In this document: positions 44,172-53,059 of the stretch, in pieces | How the letters are laid out: every line of letters begins with the position of its first letter | Position numbering within the stretch: position 1 is the stretch's first letter | NCBI GenBank assembly: GCA_902588835.1 | Contig: CACIQQ010000004.1 | Location: forward strand, 36,558 to 100,557 | Direction: 5' to 3' | Length of the DNA: 64,000 nt | Source: an uncultured Pelagibacteraceae bacterium | Lineage (GTDB): Bacteria; Pseudomonadota; Alphaproteobacteria; Pelagibacterales; Pelagibacteraceae | Position numbers and translations under genes: made by a program | The notes under the pieces: model-generated | What the model saw: the letters and a program-made list of their open reading frames with translations, nothing else | What the model was told of the DNA's origin: nothing | Database searches by the model: none

Positions 44172-44182
44172 ATATAAAAATT

Positions 44183-45196
44183 ATGCAAAAATTTAAAAAA
44201 CTACCTTTAATTATCACATTATCATTTTTAACTTTATTTTCTCAAGCATACGCTGAAATCAAAGTTGTAGCATCAATAAAACCTATTCATTCACTTGCGA
44301 GCTATTTAATGGATGGAGTAAAAAAACCTGATTTAATTGTTGATGGTTACGCATCACCCCACGGTTTTGCTATGAAGCCATCTCATGCAAAAATGCTTCA
44401 GGAAGCAGATCTTATATTTTGGGTAGGCGAGGATATTGAAAGTTTTTTAGTTAAACCTCTTGGTTCTATTGCAAAAAAAGCTGAAAAAATTGAATTAATG
44501 GAAATCAGAGGAATAAATAAATTAAAATTTAGAGAAAGAAATATTTTTGAAGGTCATGATGATCATGGACATAAAGAAGACGATCATGATGATCATGCTA
44601 AAAAAGAAGACGGTCATGACGATCACGATCATGACAAAGACGAACATAAAGAAGACGGACATGATGATCACGGTCATGAAGGTCATGCACATGGCGAGTT
44701 TGATCCACACATATGGTTAGATCCTTTAAACGCTAAAAAAATCTTAAAAGAAATGGCAAAACATTTAATAGAAAATGACCAAGCAAATGAGTCGATTTAT
44801 AAAGAGAATTTGAAAAAGGCGAACAAAGATTTAGATAAATTAGTAAAACAAGTTAAGTCTGAATTAAATAAAGATTTTAAATCAATAGTGTTTCATGACG
44901 CTTACCAGTATTTTGAAAAAAGATTTAAAGTAAATGTTTTAGGAGCATTTACAGTAAACACAGATGTTCTACCTGGAGCAGAACAATTATCTGAAATAAG
45001 AGAGATAATTGAGCACGAAAAAGTTACATGTGTATTTTCAGAACCACAATTCAACCCAGATATTATTAATGCAGTTGCAAAAGATACAAATATTAAAACA
45101 GGTGTACTAGATCCTTTGGGTGCTACTTTAAATCCAGGTAAAGGTTTATATTTTGATTTAATCAGTAATATGGCTAAATCTTTTAAAGGCTGCTAA
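44183..45196 (+). CDS. znuA: Zinc-binding periplasmic protein ZnuA
   Basis: A 337-residue binding protein. A signal peptide (to SQAYAE, about residue 25) precedes IKVVASIKPIHSLASYLMDGV and the Zn ligands; the acidic, histidine-rich loop with many HDDH/DHDHD clusters (about 118-170) is the low-affinity zinc chelator of ZnuA, followed by FDPHIWLDPLNAKKI. The ORF track starts at 44138 but that codon lies in the operators; the ATG at 44183 gives a normal signal peptide. Divergent from znuCB-zur. The high His content distinguishes it from manganese-type homologues. Confidence 0.95.
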   Translation: MQKFKKLPLIITLSFLTLFSQAYAEIKVVASIKPIHSLASYLMDGVKKPDLIVDGYASPHGFAMKPSHAKMLQEADLIFWVGEDIESFLVKPLGSIAKKAEKIELMEIRGINKLKFRERNIFEGHDDHGHKEDDHDDHAKKEDGHDDHDHDKDEHKEDGHDDHGHEGHAHGEFDPHIWLDPLNAKKILKEMAKHLIENDQANESIYKENLKKANKDLDKLVKQVKSELNKDFKSIVFHDAYQYFEKRFKVNVLGAFTVNTDVLPGAEQLSEIREIIEHEKVTCVFSEPQFNPDIINAVAKDTNIKTGVLDPLGATLNPGKGLYFDLISNMAKSFKGC

Positions 45197-45973
45197 CTAA
45201 TTTAATTCAATTTCAATTGGAGTATGATCGGAAGGTTTCTCTCTTCCCCGAGGGTCTTTATTAATATTTATTTTTTTAACATTATCTATAATTGAACTTG
45301 AAACTAAAAAATGATCTATTCTCATACCATTATTTTTTTGCCAAGCTCCTCTCATATAATCCCAAAATGTATATCCCTCTTTTGTTTCATTAAAATGTCT
45401 GTAAACATCACTGAAACCTAAGCTCAACATCTCTCTAAATTTTTTTCTTATTTCTAGTCTATACAAAGCATCATCCTCAAAACTTTTTGGATTATAAACG
45501 TCCTCTGCTGCAGGGATTACATTGAAATCTCCCGCTAAGATTATATTTTTGTTTGTCTTTGATAAAGATTTTAACTTTTTAATTAAATCATCTAACCAAT
45601 TTTTTTTATATTCATATTTAGGTGTATCAACTGGATTTCCATTAGGCGTGTATATATTGATTAATTGTATCTTTTTTTTCTTATGTTCAACCTCAGCAGA
45701 TATAATTCTAGATTGTTTTAATTTATCTTTAATTATATCAGTTTTGACATTATCTAATTTTTTCTTGGAAATTATAGCAACACCGTTGTAGCTTTTTTGA
45801 CCATGGACGTGGCTCTCATAATCAAGGGAAGAAAATACATCAAAAGGAAAATTTACTTCTTCAGTCTTAATTTCTTGCATTAGTAGTATATCTGGTTTGT
45901 ATTTTACCAAATAACTTTTTATATTATCAATTCTGGCTCTTACCGAATTAACATTCCATGAGGAAATTAACAT
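45197..45973 (-). CDS. xthA: Exodeoxyribonuclease III
   Basis: A 258-residue AP endonuclease/exonuclease of the EEP fold. It shows SWNVNSVRARI, the catalytic glutamate in LLMQEIKTEE, the Tyr-containing NIYTPNG, GDFNVIP and the final SDHTPIEIE (Asp-His). It repairs abasic sites. The ORF track start at 46003 precedes the real one; ATG 45973 gives the family N terminus and overlaps the erpA stop (TAATG). It is convergent with znuA and abuts it exactly. Confidence 0.96.
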   Translation of the reverse strand: MLISSWNVNSVRARIDNIKSYLVKYKPDILLMQEIKTEEVNFPFDVFSSLDYESHVHGQKSYNGVAIISKKKLDNVKTDIIKDKLKQSRIISAEVEHKKKKIQLINIYTPNGNPVDTPKYEYKKNWLDDLIKKLKSLSKTNKNIILAGDFNVIPAAEDVYNPKSFEDDALYRLEIRKKFREMLSLGFSDVYRHFNETKEGYTFWDYMRGAWQKNNGMRIDHFLVSSSIIDNVKKININKDPRGREKPSDHTPIEIELN

Positions 45974-46290
45974 TAAAGAGAAAAAGACACTCCACAACCA
46001 CAAGATGACTTACTTTGTGGGTTGTTAATCTTAAATTGTTGACCAATAAGTTCTTTAGAAAAATCAACTTCCGACCCTTGCAACATGTCAGCTGAAGTTT
46101 TGTCGATTAAAATATTGTTAAAAACTAAATCATCTTCATTCTTTACTTTATCGAATGAAAAATCGTATTGAAAACCCGAACAACCACCACCTTTAATTGC
46201 GATTCTAAAAAAAGAACCTTTTTCCTTTTTGTTAAGGAGATAATTGATTTGTTTTATAGCATTATCTGTAAATATAATTTCTTTATTCAT
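45973..46290 (-). CDS. erpA: Iron-sulfur cluster insertion protein ErpA/HesB
   Basis: A 105-residue A-type carrier with the three cluster cysteines in GGGCSGFQYDF and CGCGVSFSL. A-type proteins hand assembled Fe-S clusters to apo-enzymes such as the LipA and IlvD encoded in this window. The last residues SCGCGVSF fit the family ending. The stop codon overlaps the xthA start by one base. Divergent from dgt with a 50-bp spacer. ErpA or IscA assignment cannot be separated by eye. Confidence 0.93.
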   Translation of the reverse strand: MNKEIIFTDNAIKQINYLLNKKEKGSFFRIAIKGGGCSGFQYDFSFDKVKNEDDLVFNNILIDKTSADMLQGSEVDFSKELIGQQFKINNPQSKSSCGCGVSFSL

Positions 46291-46340
46291 AATAAATCTG
46301 AGCTATTACTAATATAATAATATATTTTCTTTTTTAAAGT

Positions 46341-47456
46341 ATGAATAATTTCAAAAAATTAGGTGTTTTTAAAAGTAAAGGAAGATTTTTCAAAGATAAA
46401 ACAAGTAAATATAGAAGCCCATTTCAAAGAGATAGAGACAGAATCATACATAGCGCTTCATTTAGAAGGTTAAAGCACAAAACCCAAGTTTTTGTAAATA
46501 CTGACGGTGACCATTATAGAACAAGAATGACTCACTCCTTAGAGGTAGCTCAAATAGCAAGATCAATATCTAAATACTTAAATCTTAATGATGATTTGGC
46601 TGAAACATTAAGTTTAGCACACGATCTAGGCCACACTCCATTTGGTCATGCAGGGGAGGAAGTTTTAAATGATTGTATGAGCAACCATGGAGGTTTTGAT
46701 CATAACTTACAAACCCTAAGAATAGTAATGTTTATAGAAAAAAAATATATTGATTTTGATGGTTTAAATTTATCTTTTGAAACTTTAGATGGTCTAATAA
46801 AACATAATGGACCAATCAAAGACTTATCTAAATTAGAAAATATTATTGGAATAAAATCGTTAAAAAATAAGTTTAAATTAAATAAATTTTCATGTTTAGA
46901 ATCACAGATTTCAAATATCGCAGATGACATTGCTTACAACAATCATGATATACAAGATGGTCTAAAAGCAGGCTTATTCACATTAGAAGAATTATTGGAA
47001 ATCAATTTCTTTAAAGATATATATAAAAAATACAAAGATAAAAAAAAGATAGAATTACAAGTTTTGATACATCAAATAATCAGAGACTCTATAGACCTTA
47101 TGGTAAAAGACATAATAAATAACACTATTCAGAATATAAAAAAAAATAAGATTAAAAAGCTCAATAATGTTTTTGATAATAAGCAAAAGATGGTCGAATT
47201 TTCAGATAAACTCAAAGATATTGATTTCGATATAAGAAGTTTCTTAAGAAAAAATATGTATGACCATAAAAATGTTCAAAAAAGAAACAATGAAGGAAAA
47301 AAAATTGTGAATTTTTTATTTAAAAAGCTTTACAGTAATACAAATAATAATTTTTCTATACAAAATTTTGATCAGAATAAATCTAGATCAGTTGCAGACT
47401 TTATATCCGGAATGACAGATCGTTATGCAATAAATTTATATGAAGAATTAAAATAG
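46341..47456 (+). CDS. dgt: Deoxyguanosinetriphosphate triphosphohydrolase-like protein
   Basis: A 371-residue HD-domain enzyme. It contains RDRIIHSASFRRLKHKTQVF, the metal-binding HRTRMTHSLEVAQIARSI-type block (here YRTRMTHSLEVAQ), LAHDLGHTPFGHAGEEVLND (HD motif) and NIADDIAYNNHDIQDG. This is the dgt family type 2 found in alphaproteobacteria upstream of argS; dNTP triphosphohydrolase activity is likely but substrate choice is unknown. It ends directly before argS, so the two are probably co-transcribed. Confidence 0.92.
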   Translation: MNNFKKLGVFKSKGRFFKDKTSKYRSPFQRDRDRIIHSASFRRLKHKTQVFVNTDGDHYRTRMTHSLEVAQIARSISKYLNLNDDLAETLSLAHDLGHTPFGHAGEEVLNDCMSNHGGFDHNLQTLRIVMFIEKKYIDFDGLNLSFETLDGLIKHNGPIKDLSKLENIIGIKSLKNKFKLNKFSCLESQISNIADDIAYNNHDIQDGLKAGLFTLEELLEINFFKDIYKKYKDKKKIELQVLIHQIIRDSIDLMVKDIINNTIQNIKKNKIKKLNNVFDNKQKMVEFSDKLKDIDFDIRSFLRKNMYDHKNVQKRNNEGKKIVNFLFKKLYSNTNNNFSIQNFDQNKSRSVADFISGMTDRYAINLYEELK

Positions 47457-49184
47457 ATGAATATATTTGATTATTATCACAGCTCTTTATTAAAAGGTCT
47501 TAAAGATTTTGAAAAAAAAGGAGCAATTAAAATCCCAGAAAAAACTAATAGTATTAGTGTGGAGGTTCCACCTGATAAGTTTGATGCTGATATTTCAACA
47601 AACGTTTGTATGGTTTTGTCAGGTATTAATAAAAGTAAACCAAAAGATATATATGAAAATTATGTATCAAAACTTTTAAGTAAAGACGATAATTTAGAAA
47701 ACTTTGAAATTGTAAATCCTGGTTTTGTAAATTTAAAATTTAAAAAGAAATTTTGGAACTCCTTTTTAGAAAAAATTGTTCAATTAAAAGAATATGGATC
47801 AAATAAGAATGAAAAAACTAGAAAATATTTAGTTGAGTTCGTTTCAGCTAATCCAACCGGACCATTACATGTAGGCCACTGTAGAGGAGCCGTATTCGGT
47901 GATGTCCTTTCAAATTTACTAAAATTTAACAATCATAATGTTACAAAAGAATATTACATAAATGATCACGGTAATCAGATAACAAACTTTACTCATTCGG
48001 TCTTTTACAGAATTTTAGAATTAAAACACAAAAAAAAATTTCCTGATGATGAAAATCTTTATCCTGGTGAATACATAAAAGAAATTGCACAAAATATTAT
48101 ATCAAATTCTAAAATTGATAAGTTTGATGAGTTGGAACCAATATTTGAAGAATTACAGAAACTTTGTATTGAAAATTCTCTTTTAATCATAAAGTCTAAT
48201 TTAAAGAAGATAGGTATTGTTCATGATAATTTTGTAAGTGAAAAAAGTATAATTGGAAATAAAGAAGTTGAAAAAGCTTTAAAAAAACTAAAAGAGCAAA
48301 ATTTAGTTTTTGAAGGAAAAATTGAGGCACCTCAAGGAGAGAAGAAAAAAATTTCTGAAACTAGAAATCAATTATTATTTAGATCAACAGAATTTGGTGA
48401 TGATAAAGATAGAGCTTTAAAAAAAGGTGATGATAGTTGGACATACTTCGCTGGAGATCTTGCATACCATAACAACAAGATCAGTAGAAATTTTGATATA
48501 CTCATAAACATTCTTGGAGCCGATCATGCTGGCTACATTAAAAGAATTAGTTCTGTTGTAGATGCCTTATCAAAAAATAAGCAAAAAATAGAATGTAAAG
48601 TAACTCAATTAGTAAAACTTATTAAAGATAATAAACCATTTAAAATGTCAAAGCGGAAAGGTGATTATATCACTCTAGAAGATTTAATAAATGAAGTGGG
48701 AAAAGATGCGGCTAGATTTATTATGTTAAGTAGAGTGAGTGATGTTGAATTAGAATTTGACTTTGAAAAGGTTAAACTTAAATCTAAAGACAATCCTTTG
48801 TATTATGTTCAATATTCTTATGCTAGAATTTGTTCAATTTTTTCAAATTCAAAAACACCAATTAATAACAATTATAAAAATTTAGATAAAAATTTTGAAT
48901 TTAACGATGAAGAAATTAAGATTATAAGAAAACTTTCGGAATGGCCAAAATGTATAGAAACTTCTATAAATAAATTAGAACCACACCGACTGACCACATA
49001 CTTGTATCAATTAGCATCCATTTTTCATTCATACTGGAATATGGGAAGAGATAGTGAAGATTTCAGATTTTTAGATAAGGATAAGAAAATTGATACGAAT
49101 AAAGCAGTTTTGTTAAATTGTATTCTATTAGTGATTAAAAATGGTATGGAAATTATCGGAGTTGATACACCGGAAAATATGTAA
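47457..49184 (+). CDS. argS: Arginyl-tRNA synthetase
   Basis: A 575-residue class I synthetase. It has the ArgS N-terminal additional domain (YHSSLLKGL start), the HIGH-type motif FVSANPTGPLHVGHCRGAVFGD near residues 120-140, the KMSKS-like FKMSKRKGDYITLEDL, and the helical anticodon domain with DNPLYYVQYSYARICSI. Length is normal. It overlaps the next gene by one base. The tRNA-Arg(TCT) at 14 kb is one of its substrates. Confidence 0.97.
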   Translation: MNIFDYYHSSLLKGLKDFEKKGAIKIPEKTNSISVEVPPDKFDADISTNVCMVLSGINKSKPKDIYENYVSKLLSKDDNLENFEIVNPGFVNLKFKKKFWNSFLEKIVQLKEYGSNKNEKTRKYLVEFVSANPTGPLHVGHCRGAVFGDVLSNLLKFNNHNVTKEYYINDHGNQITNFTHSVFYRILELKHKKKFPDDENLYPGEYIKEIAQNIISNSKIDKFDELEPIFEELQKLCIENSLLIIKSNLKKIGIVHDNFVSEKSIIGNKEVEKALKKLKEQNLVFEGKIEAPQGEKKKISETRNQLLFRSTEFGDDKDRALKKGDDSWTYFAGDLAYHNNKISRNFDILINILGADHAGYIKRISSVVDALSKNKQKIECKVTQLVKLIKDNKPFKMSKRKGDYITLEDLINEVGKDAARFIMLSRVSDVELEFDFEKVKLKSKDNPLYYVQYSYARICSIFSNSKTPINNNYKNLDKNFEFNDEEIKIIRKLSEWPKCIETSINKLEPHRLTTYLYQLASIFHSYWNMGRDSEDFRFLDKDKKIDTNKAVLLNCILLVIKNGMEIIGVDTPENM

Positions 49185-49438
49185 TGATTAAAGAATTAAG
49201 ATATGTGCTAATTATATTTTTTATCTTAATATTTTTTTTCTTAACAATTAAATACTATTTATCGGATGAACATAAGAAAAAATATTATAGAACTGTCAAC
49301 GAAATCAACAATAACTTAAGTATAAATGATCAAAATATACCTATATTAAAAAATGACACTCAAGATATTATTACTTACGTTGATGATAAAAATGAAAAGA
49401 CGAAACCTTTTTCATTCTGGAAACTTTTAAATGAATAA
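49184..49438 (+). CDS. Small membrane-anchored protein in the SPOR-protein position
   Basis: An 84-residue protein with a membrane segment at about residues 6-26 followed by a short charged tail ending PFSFWKLLNE. In alphaproteobacteria the gene between argS and nagZ usually encodes a longer SPOR-domain (DedD-like) protein; here no SPOR domain is visible. It overlaps argS by one base and nagZ by eight, so it is translated within the operon. A reduced SPOR protein or a different small protein are both possible; function is unknown. Confidence 0.7.
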   Translation: MIKELRYVLIIFFILIFFFLTIKYYLSDEHKKKYYRTVNEINNNLSINDQNIPILKNDTQDIITYVDDKNEKTKPFSFWKLLNE

Positions 49439-50393
49439 TCTTAAATCAAGAAGAGCTTTTATAGTTGGATTAAGCTCAACTAAAATAACAAATAAAGAAA
49501 GACTTTTTTTGAGAAAATATAAACCTTGGGGTGTGATTTTATTTGCAAGAAATATCAAATCGGTTGATCAGACTAAAAAACTTACCAATGATATAAAAAA
49601 AATTTTTAAAGATCCAAAATATCCAATTTTAATAGATGAAGAGGGTGGCATGGTAACTAGAATTAGATCTATAATTGACAATAGTCATTTTCCTGCAAAA
49701 TACTTTGGTGACAATTATAAAAAAGATAAAACAAAATCTTTGCTTTATCTAAGAACTTACATCAAACAAATTAGTCATTTGTTAAGATATATGGGGATTA
49801 GCATTAACACAGTACCTGTTCTGGATATACCCAGACCATTTACATCAAAGGTTATTGGCACTAGAGCAATTTCGAAAGACATAAATGTAATTAATAAAAT
49901 TGGTGAAAAAACAATAGAACACTTTAAAGAAGCGCGTATAGCTACTGTAATAAAACATATTCCTGGTCATGGATTAGCAAAATCAGACAGCCACTTAAAA
50001 TTACCTATTGTAGATAAAACTTATGAATATTTAATGAAGAATGATTTTAAAACTTTTAAAAATAAAAAATCATTATTTGCAATGACAGCCCATATTCTAT
50101 TTAGAAAAATTGATGCCAATAATCCTGTAACCCATTCATCAAAGATTATTGGTATTATTAAAAAAAAGATAAAGTTTAAGAATTTAATAATTAGTGATGA
50201 TATTTCGATGAAAGCATTAAAATTTAATATTACTTTAAATACTATTAAAGCATTTACCGCAGGTTGTGATTTAGTTCTTCATTGTAACGGAAAAATCAAA
50301 GAAATGACCAAAGTTGCTGAAAATTCAAAAAAATTAAATAAATTTATAATCGAAAAGACTTTAAAATATTATAGATTAGTAGGAAATGATTAA
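49431..50393 (+). CDS. nagZ: Beta-N-acetylhexosaminidase NagZ
   Basis: A 320-residue glycoside hydrolase family 3 enzyme. It has the cofactor region LIDEEGGMVTRI, the VPVLDIPRP segment, KHIPGHGLAKSDSHLKLP (the His-Asp general acid-base pair) and FKNLIISDDISMKAL with the nucleophile Asp. NagZ releases GlcNAc from anhydro-muropeptides in cytoplasmic murein recycling. It overlaps both neighbours by eight bases. The domain is slightly shorter than typical but the catalytic parts are all present. Confidence 0.92.
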   Translation: MNNLKSRRAFIVGLSSTKITNKERLFLRKYKPWGVILFARNIKSVDQTKKLTNDIKKIFKDPKYPILIDEEGGMVTRIRSIIDNSHFPAKYFGDNYKKDKTKSLLYLRTYIKQISHLLRYMGISINTVPVLDIPRPFTSKVIGTRAISKDINVINKIGEKTIEHFKEARIATVIKHIPGHGLAKSDSHLKLPIVDKTYEYLMKNDFKTFKNKKSLFAMTAHILFRKIDANNPVTHSSKIIGIIKKKIKFKNLIISDDISMKALKFNITLNTIKAFTAGCDLVLHCNGKIKEMTKVAENSKKLNKFIIEKTLKYYRLVGND

Positions 50394-51120
50394 TCAAAGT
50401 AATGCATTTAACGTAGACTTAAATCAGTTTAGTGGTCCACTTGATTTATTGTTGGATTTAGCTAAATCTCAAAAAGTTAAAATTGAAGATATATCAATAA
50501 CAAAACTAGCAGATCAATTTCTTGAATATATTTCAAAAGCAGAAAAATTAAATTTAGATATTGCCTCAGAATACCTAGTTATGGCTACATGGTTAGCTTA
50601 TTTAAAATCAAAACTTTTATTACCACAAACAGAAGAAGATGAATTTAAAGTTGATGAAGTAGCAGAAAAATTAAAACTACAATTAAAAAAATTAGAATTA
50701 ATCAGATTACTTTCAGATCAAATGCTTAAGAAAAAAAGATTAGGAAGAGACATATTTATGAGAGGTATTAAAGGTAAAATTAAATCTATATATAGCGAAA
50801 AATACTCAGTAAATTTATATGACTTACTTAAATCTTATTCGACTATTTATATGCAGAAAGATTTCCAAAAAATTAATATTCCAAAACTTCCAGTTTTTAC
50901 TACAGAAGATGGAATAAACAGAATTAAAAGATTTCTTAATAACTTAAATGAATGGAAAAATATAAATGCACTCTATCCAGAAAATTTTATGAAATCTAAA
51001 GATCAAAAAAAAACTGGTATAGCAGGTCTTTTTGCTGGTTCTTTAGAGCTAGTCAAAGAGGGAAATCTACAGATTAAACAAGAGAAAATATTTGATGACA
51101 TATTTATTAAAAAATCATGA
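50386..51120 (+). CDS. scpA: Segregation and condensation protein ScpA
   Basis: A 244-residue kleisin. The N terminus has NVDLNQFSGPLDLLLDLAKSQKVKIEDISI, a ScpA signature for binding the SMC head, followed by MATWLAYLKSKLLLPQ and helical segments. With SMC and ScpB it organises the chromosome. It overlaps nagZ by eight bases and scpB by four. The smc gene is outside the window. The scpAB pair before the tat genes is a usual alphaproteobacterial order. Confidence 0.94.
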   Translation: MINQSNAFNVDLNQFSGPLDLLLDLAKSQKVKIEDISITKLADQFLEYISKAEKLNLDIASEYLVMATWLAYLKSKLLLPQTEEDEFKVDEVAEKLKLQLKKLELIRLLSDQMLKKKRLGRDIFMRGIKGKIKSIYSEKYSVNLYDLLKSYSTIYMQKDFQKINIPKLPVFTTEDGINRIKRFLNNLNEWKNINALYPENFMKSKDQKKTGIAGLFAGSLELVKEGNLQIKQEKIFDDIFIKKS

Positions 51121-51815
51121 AAAACGAAAAAAAAAATAACAATATAATAAATTTTCCAAATAGTTTAACAAATGGTGAAAGAGAAGTTGAAGCAATTCTG
51201 TTTGCAGCTTCAGAACCACTTGAAATTGAAAGTATTGAAGCAAGATTAAATAAAAAAGTTGATGTAAAAAAAATTCTTAAAAAACTAGAGAAAATTTATG
51301 AAAACCGTGGTTTCAATCTAGTTTGTATTTCTAATAAATGGTCTTTTAGAACTTCATCAAACTTATCTTCATTAATGACTCAACAAAAAAAAGTTGAAAA
51401 AAAATTATCCAAAGCATCTATAGAAACTTTATCTATTATTGTTTATCACCAACCAGTTACTAGAGCAGAGATCGAAGAAATACGTGGGGTTGCTTTTGGT
51501 GTGAATACTTTAGATATTTTAATGGAATTAAACTGGGTAAAACCAATGGGAAGAAAAGATGTGCCAGGTAAACCAATTCAATATGGTACAACAGATGAAT
51601 TCTTAAGCCACTTCAATATAAAAAAATTATCTGATTTGCCTACAATAGAGGAGCTAAGTTCTGCAGGTCTAATCGACAGCTCAAATATTGATTCTGCGAT
51701 TTTTGGAACCGGTAAATTTTATCAAGAGAAACAGGATGAAAAGAAAGAAAACATTTATACTGAAATAGACGATATGCTAAGTAGTACGTTAGATAAAGAA
51801 AACGATGATAAGTAA
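51117..51815 (+). CDS. scpB: Segregation and condensation protein ScpB
   Basis: A 232-residue protein with two winged-helix domains: NGEREVEAILFAASEPLEIESIEARLNK and LSKASIETLSIIVYHQPVTRAEIEEIRGVAFGVNTLDILMELNWV, both standard ScpB stretches. The last ~50 residues are charged and probably flexible. It dimerises and binds ScpA. The start lies in the scpA stop region (four-base overlap), so the two subunits are translationally coupled. Confidence 0.94.
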   Translation: MKNEKKNNNIINFPNSLTNGEREVEAILFAASEPLEIESIEARLNKKVDVKKILKKLEKIYENRGFNLVCISNKWSFRTSSNLSSLMTQQKKVEKKLSKASIETLSIIVYHQPVTRAEIEEIRGVAFGVNTLDILMELNWVKPMGRKDVPGKPIQYGTTDEFLSHFNIKKLSDLPTIEELSSAGLIDSSNIDSAIFGTGKFYQEKQDEKKENIYTEIDDMLSSTLDKENDDK

Positions 51816-51858
51816 ATTATTACTTTTAAATGATTAATAAACGAGCTATAAATAACTT

Positions 51859-52071
51859 ATGAGTATAGGTTTTTGGCAAATTGCAATAGTTGTTATACTA
51901 GTAGTCTTACTATTCGGCAGAGGTAAAATCTCAAGTCTTATGGGTGATGTAGCTAAAGGTATTAAAAGTTTTAAAAAAGGTATGGCACAGGATCCAACTG
52001 AGGATCAGGCAAAAAACATCACTGAGAATAACGATCAGACTAATAATCAAGATCCAAATAATAAAGAATAA
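51859..52071 (+). CDS. tatA: Twin-arginine translocase subunit TatA
   Basis: A 70-residue protein with one membrane helix ([18 protein letters not shown]), the conserved phenylalanine-glycine hinge and an amphipathic helix ([13 protein letters not shown]), ending in an acidic/asparagine-rich tail. TatA oligomers form the passage for folded proteins. It is followed after three bases by tatB and then tatC. It is the shorter of the two TatA-like proteins and has the Gln in the membrane helix typical of TatA. Confidence 0.93.
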   Translation: MSIGFWQIAIVVILVVLLFGRGKISSLMGDVAKGIKSFKKGMAQDPTEDQAKNITENNDQTNNQDPNNKE

Positions 52072-52074
52072 TCA

Positions 52075-52311
52075 ATGCCACAAATTGGCTGGTTTGAATT
52101 ACTGTTAATAATTGGTCTAGCAGTAGTTATAATTGGTCCAAAAGATTTTCCAATCGTTTTAAAAAAAATTGGAAGTTGGTTCGGTTCAATCAAAAGATAT
52201 ATTAGTGCTGTACAATCAGAAGTTTCCAATCTTGAGGAAAATACTCTTGATTACGAGAATAAAGAAAACAAAGATAAAAAGGATGATCTAAAGAAAGATG
52301 AGTCAAAATAA
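52075..52311 (+). CDS. tatB: Twin-arginine translocase subunit TatB
   Basis: A 78-residue protein with the TatB-type start IGWFELLLIIGLAVVIIGPKDFPIVLKKIGSWFG, including the membrane glutamate and Pro-Lys-Asp-hinge, then an amphipathic helix and acidic tail. TatB binds TatC and receives twin-arginine signal peptides. Shorter than the E. coli TatB (171 residues) through loss of the C-terminal tail, common in compact genomes. It overlaps tatC by 14 bases. Confidence 0.92.
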   Translation: MPQIGWFELLLIIGLAVVIIGPKDFPIVLKKIGSWFGSIKRYISAVQSEVSNLEENTLDYENKENKDKKDDLKKDESK

Positions 52312-53059
52312 AGACGAAGGTTTTATTAGTCATTTGACTGAATTAAGAAAAAGATTAATTCAATCTTTTGTTTGTTTATTAGTTTTATTTGTCATTTGTT
52401 ATATTTTTTCTGAAGAAATATATAATTTTCTTGTAGCTCCTTATGCTGAAGCTGTAAAGAATAGTGAAATTCAAAGAAGATTAATCTTTACTGCATTACA
52501 AGAAACTTTTCTAACCTACATAAAAGTATCTTTTTTTACTGCATTCTTTTTTACTAGTCCTTTTATATTAATTCAAATTTGGAAATTTATAGCTCCAGGT
52601 TTATATGAACATGAAAAGTCTGCAATCATGCCGTATTTGGTTGTAACTCCAATCTTATTTCTTTTAGGTGGTATGTTGGTTTATTATTTAATTATGCCCT
52701 TAGCGATTAAATTTTTTTTATCATTTGAAAGCACTGGTATAACCACATCATTACCAATACAACTTGAAGCTAAAGTGAATGAATATCTTTCACTAGTTAT
52801 GAAATTAATTTTTGCTTTTGGATTAAGTTTTCAATTACCTGTTGTGTTGTCATTATTAGCAAGAGTTGGTTTTGTAGACTCTGAGTTCCTTAAAACAAGA
52901 AGAAAGTATGTTGTAATTATTATTTTTACAGCTGCTGCAATACTTACTCCACCTGATCCAATCACACAAATTGGTTTGGCGATTCCATTATTAATTTTAT
53001 ATGAATTATCTATAATTTCGGTAAGAATGATTGAAAAAAAAGTAGAAGAAAATGCATGA
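52298..53059 (+). CDS. tatC: Twin-arginine translocase subunit TatC
   Basis: A 253-residue polytopic membrane protein with six hydrophobic segments. The N terminus EGFISHLTELRKRLIQSF is the TatC cytoplasmic signature that recognises the twin-arginine peptide, and FIAPGLYEHEKSAIMPYLVVTPILFLLGG is the second conserved block. It makes the complex with TatA and TatB. It overlaps tatB by 14 and serS by eight bases. Confidence 0.95.
   Translation: MSQNKDEGFISHLTELRKRLIQSFVCLLVLFVICYIFSEEIYNFLVAPYAEAVKNSEIQRRLIFTALQETFLTYIKVSFFTAFFFTSPFILIQIWKFIAPGLYEHEKSAIMPYLVVTPILFLLGGMLVYYLIMPLAIKFFLSFESTGITTSLPIQLEAKVNEYLSLVMKLIFAFGLSFQLPVVLSLLARVGFVDSEFLKTRRKYVVIIIFTAAAILTPPDPITQIGLAIPLLILYELSIISVRMIEKKVEENA

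Noticed and set aside
44138-44182. N-terminal extension of znuA
   Set aside because: Codons coincide with the Zur palindromes; without it the signal peptide is normal.
44560-44700. Repetitive GATCATGA-like DNA in znuA, first thought to be a repeat array
   Set aside because: It is the coding sequence of the His/Asp-rich zinc loop; frame is intact.
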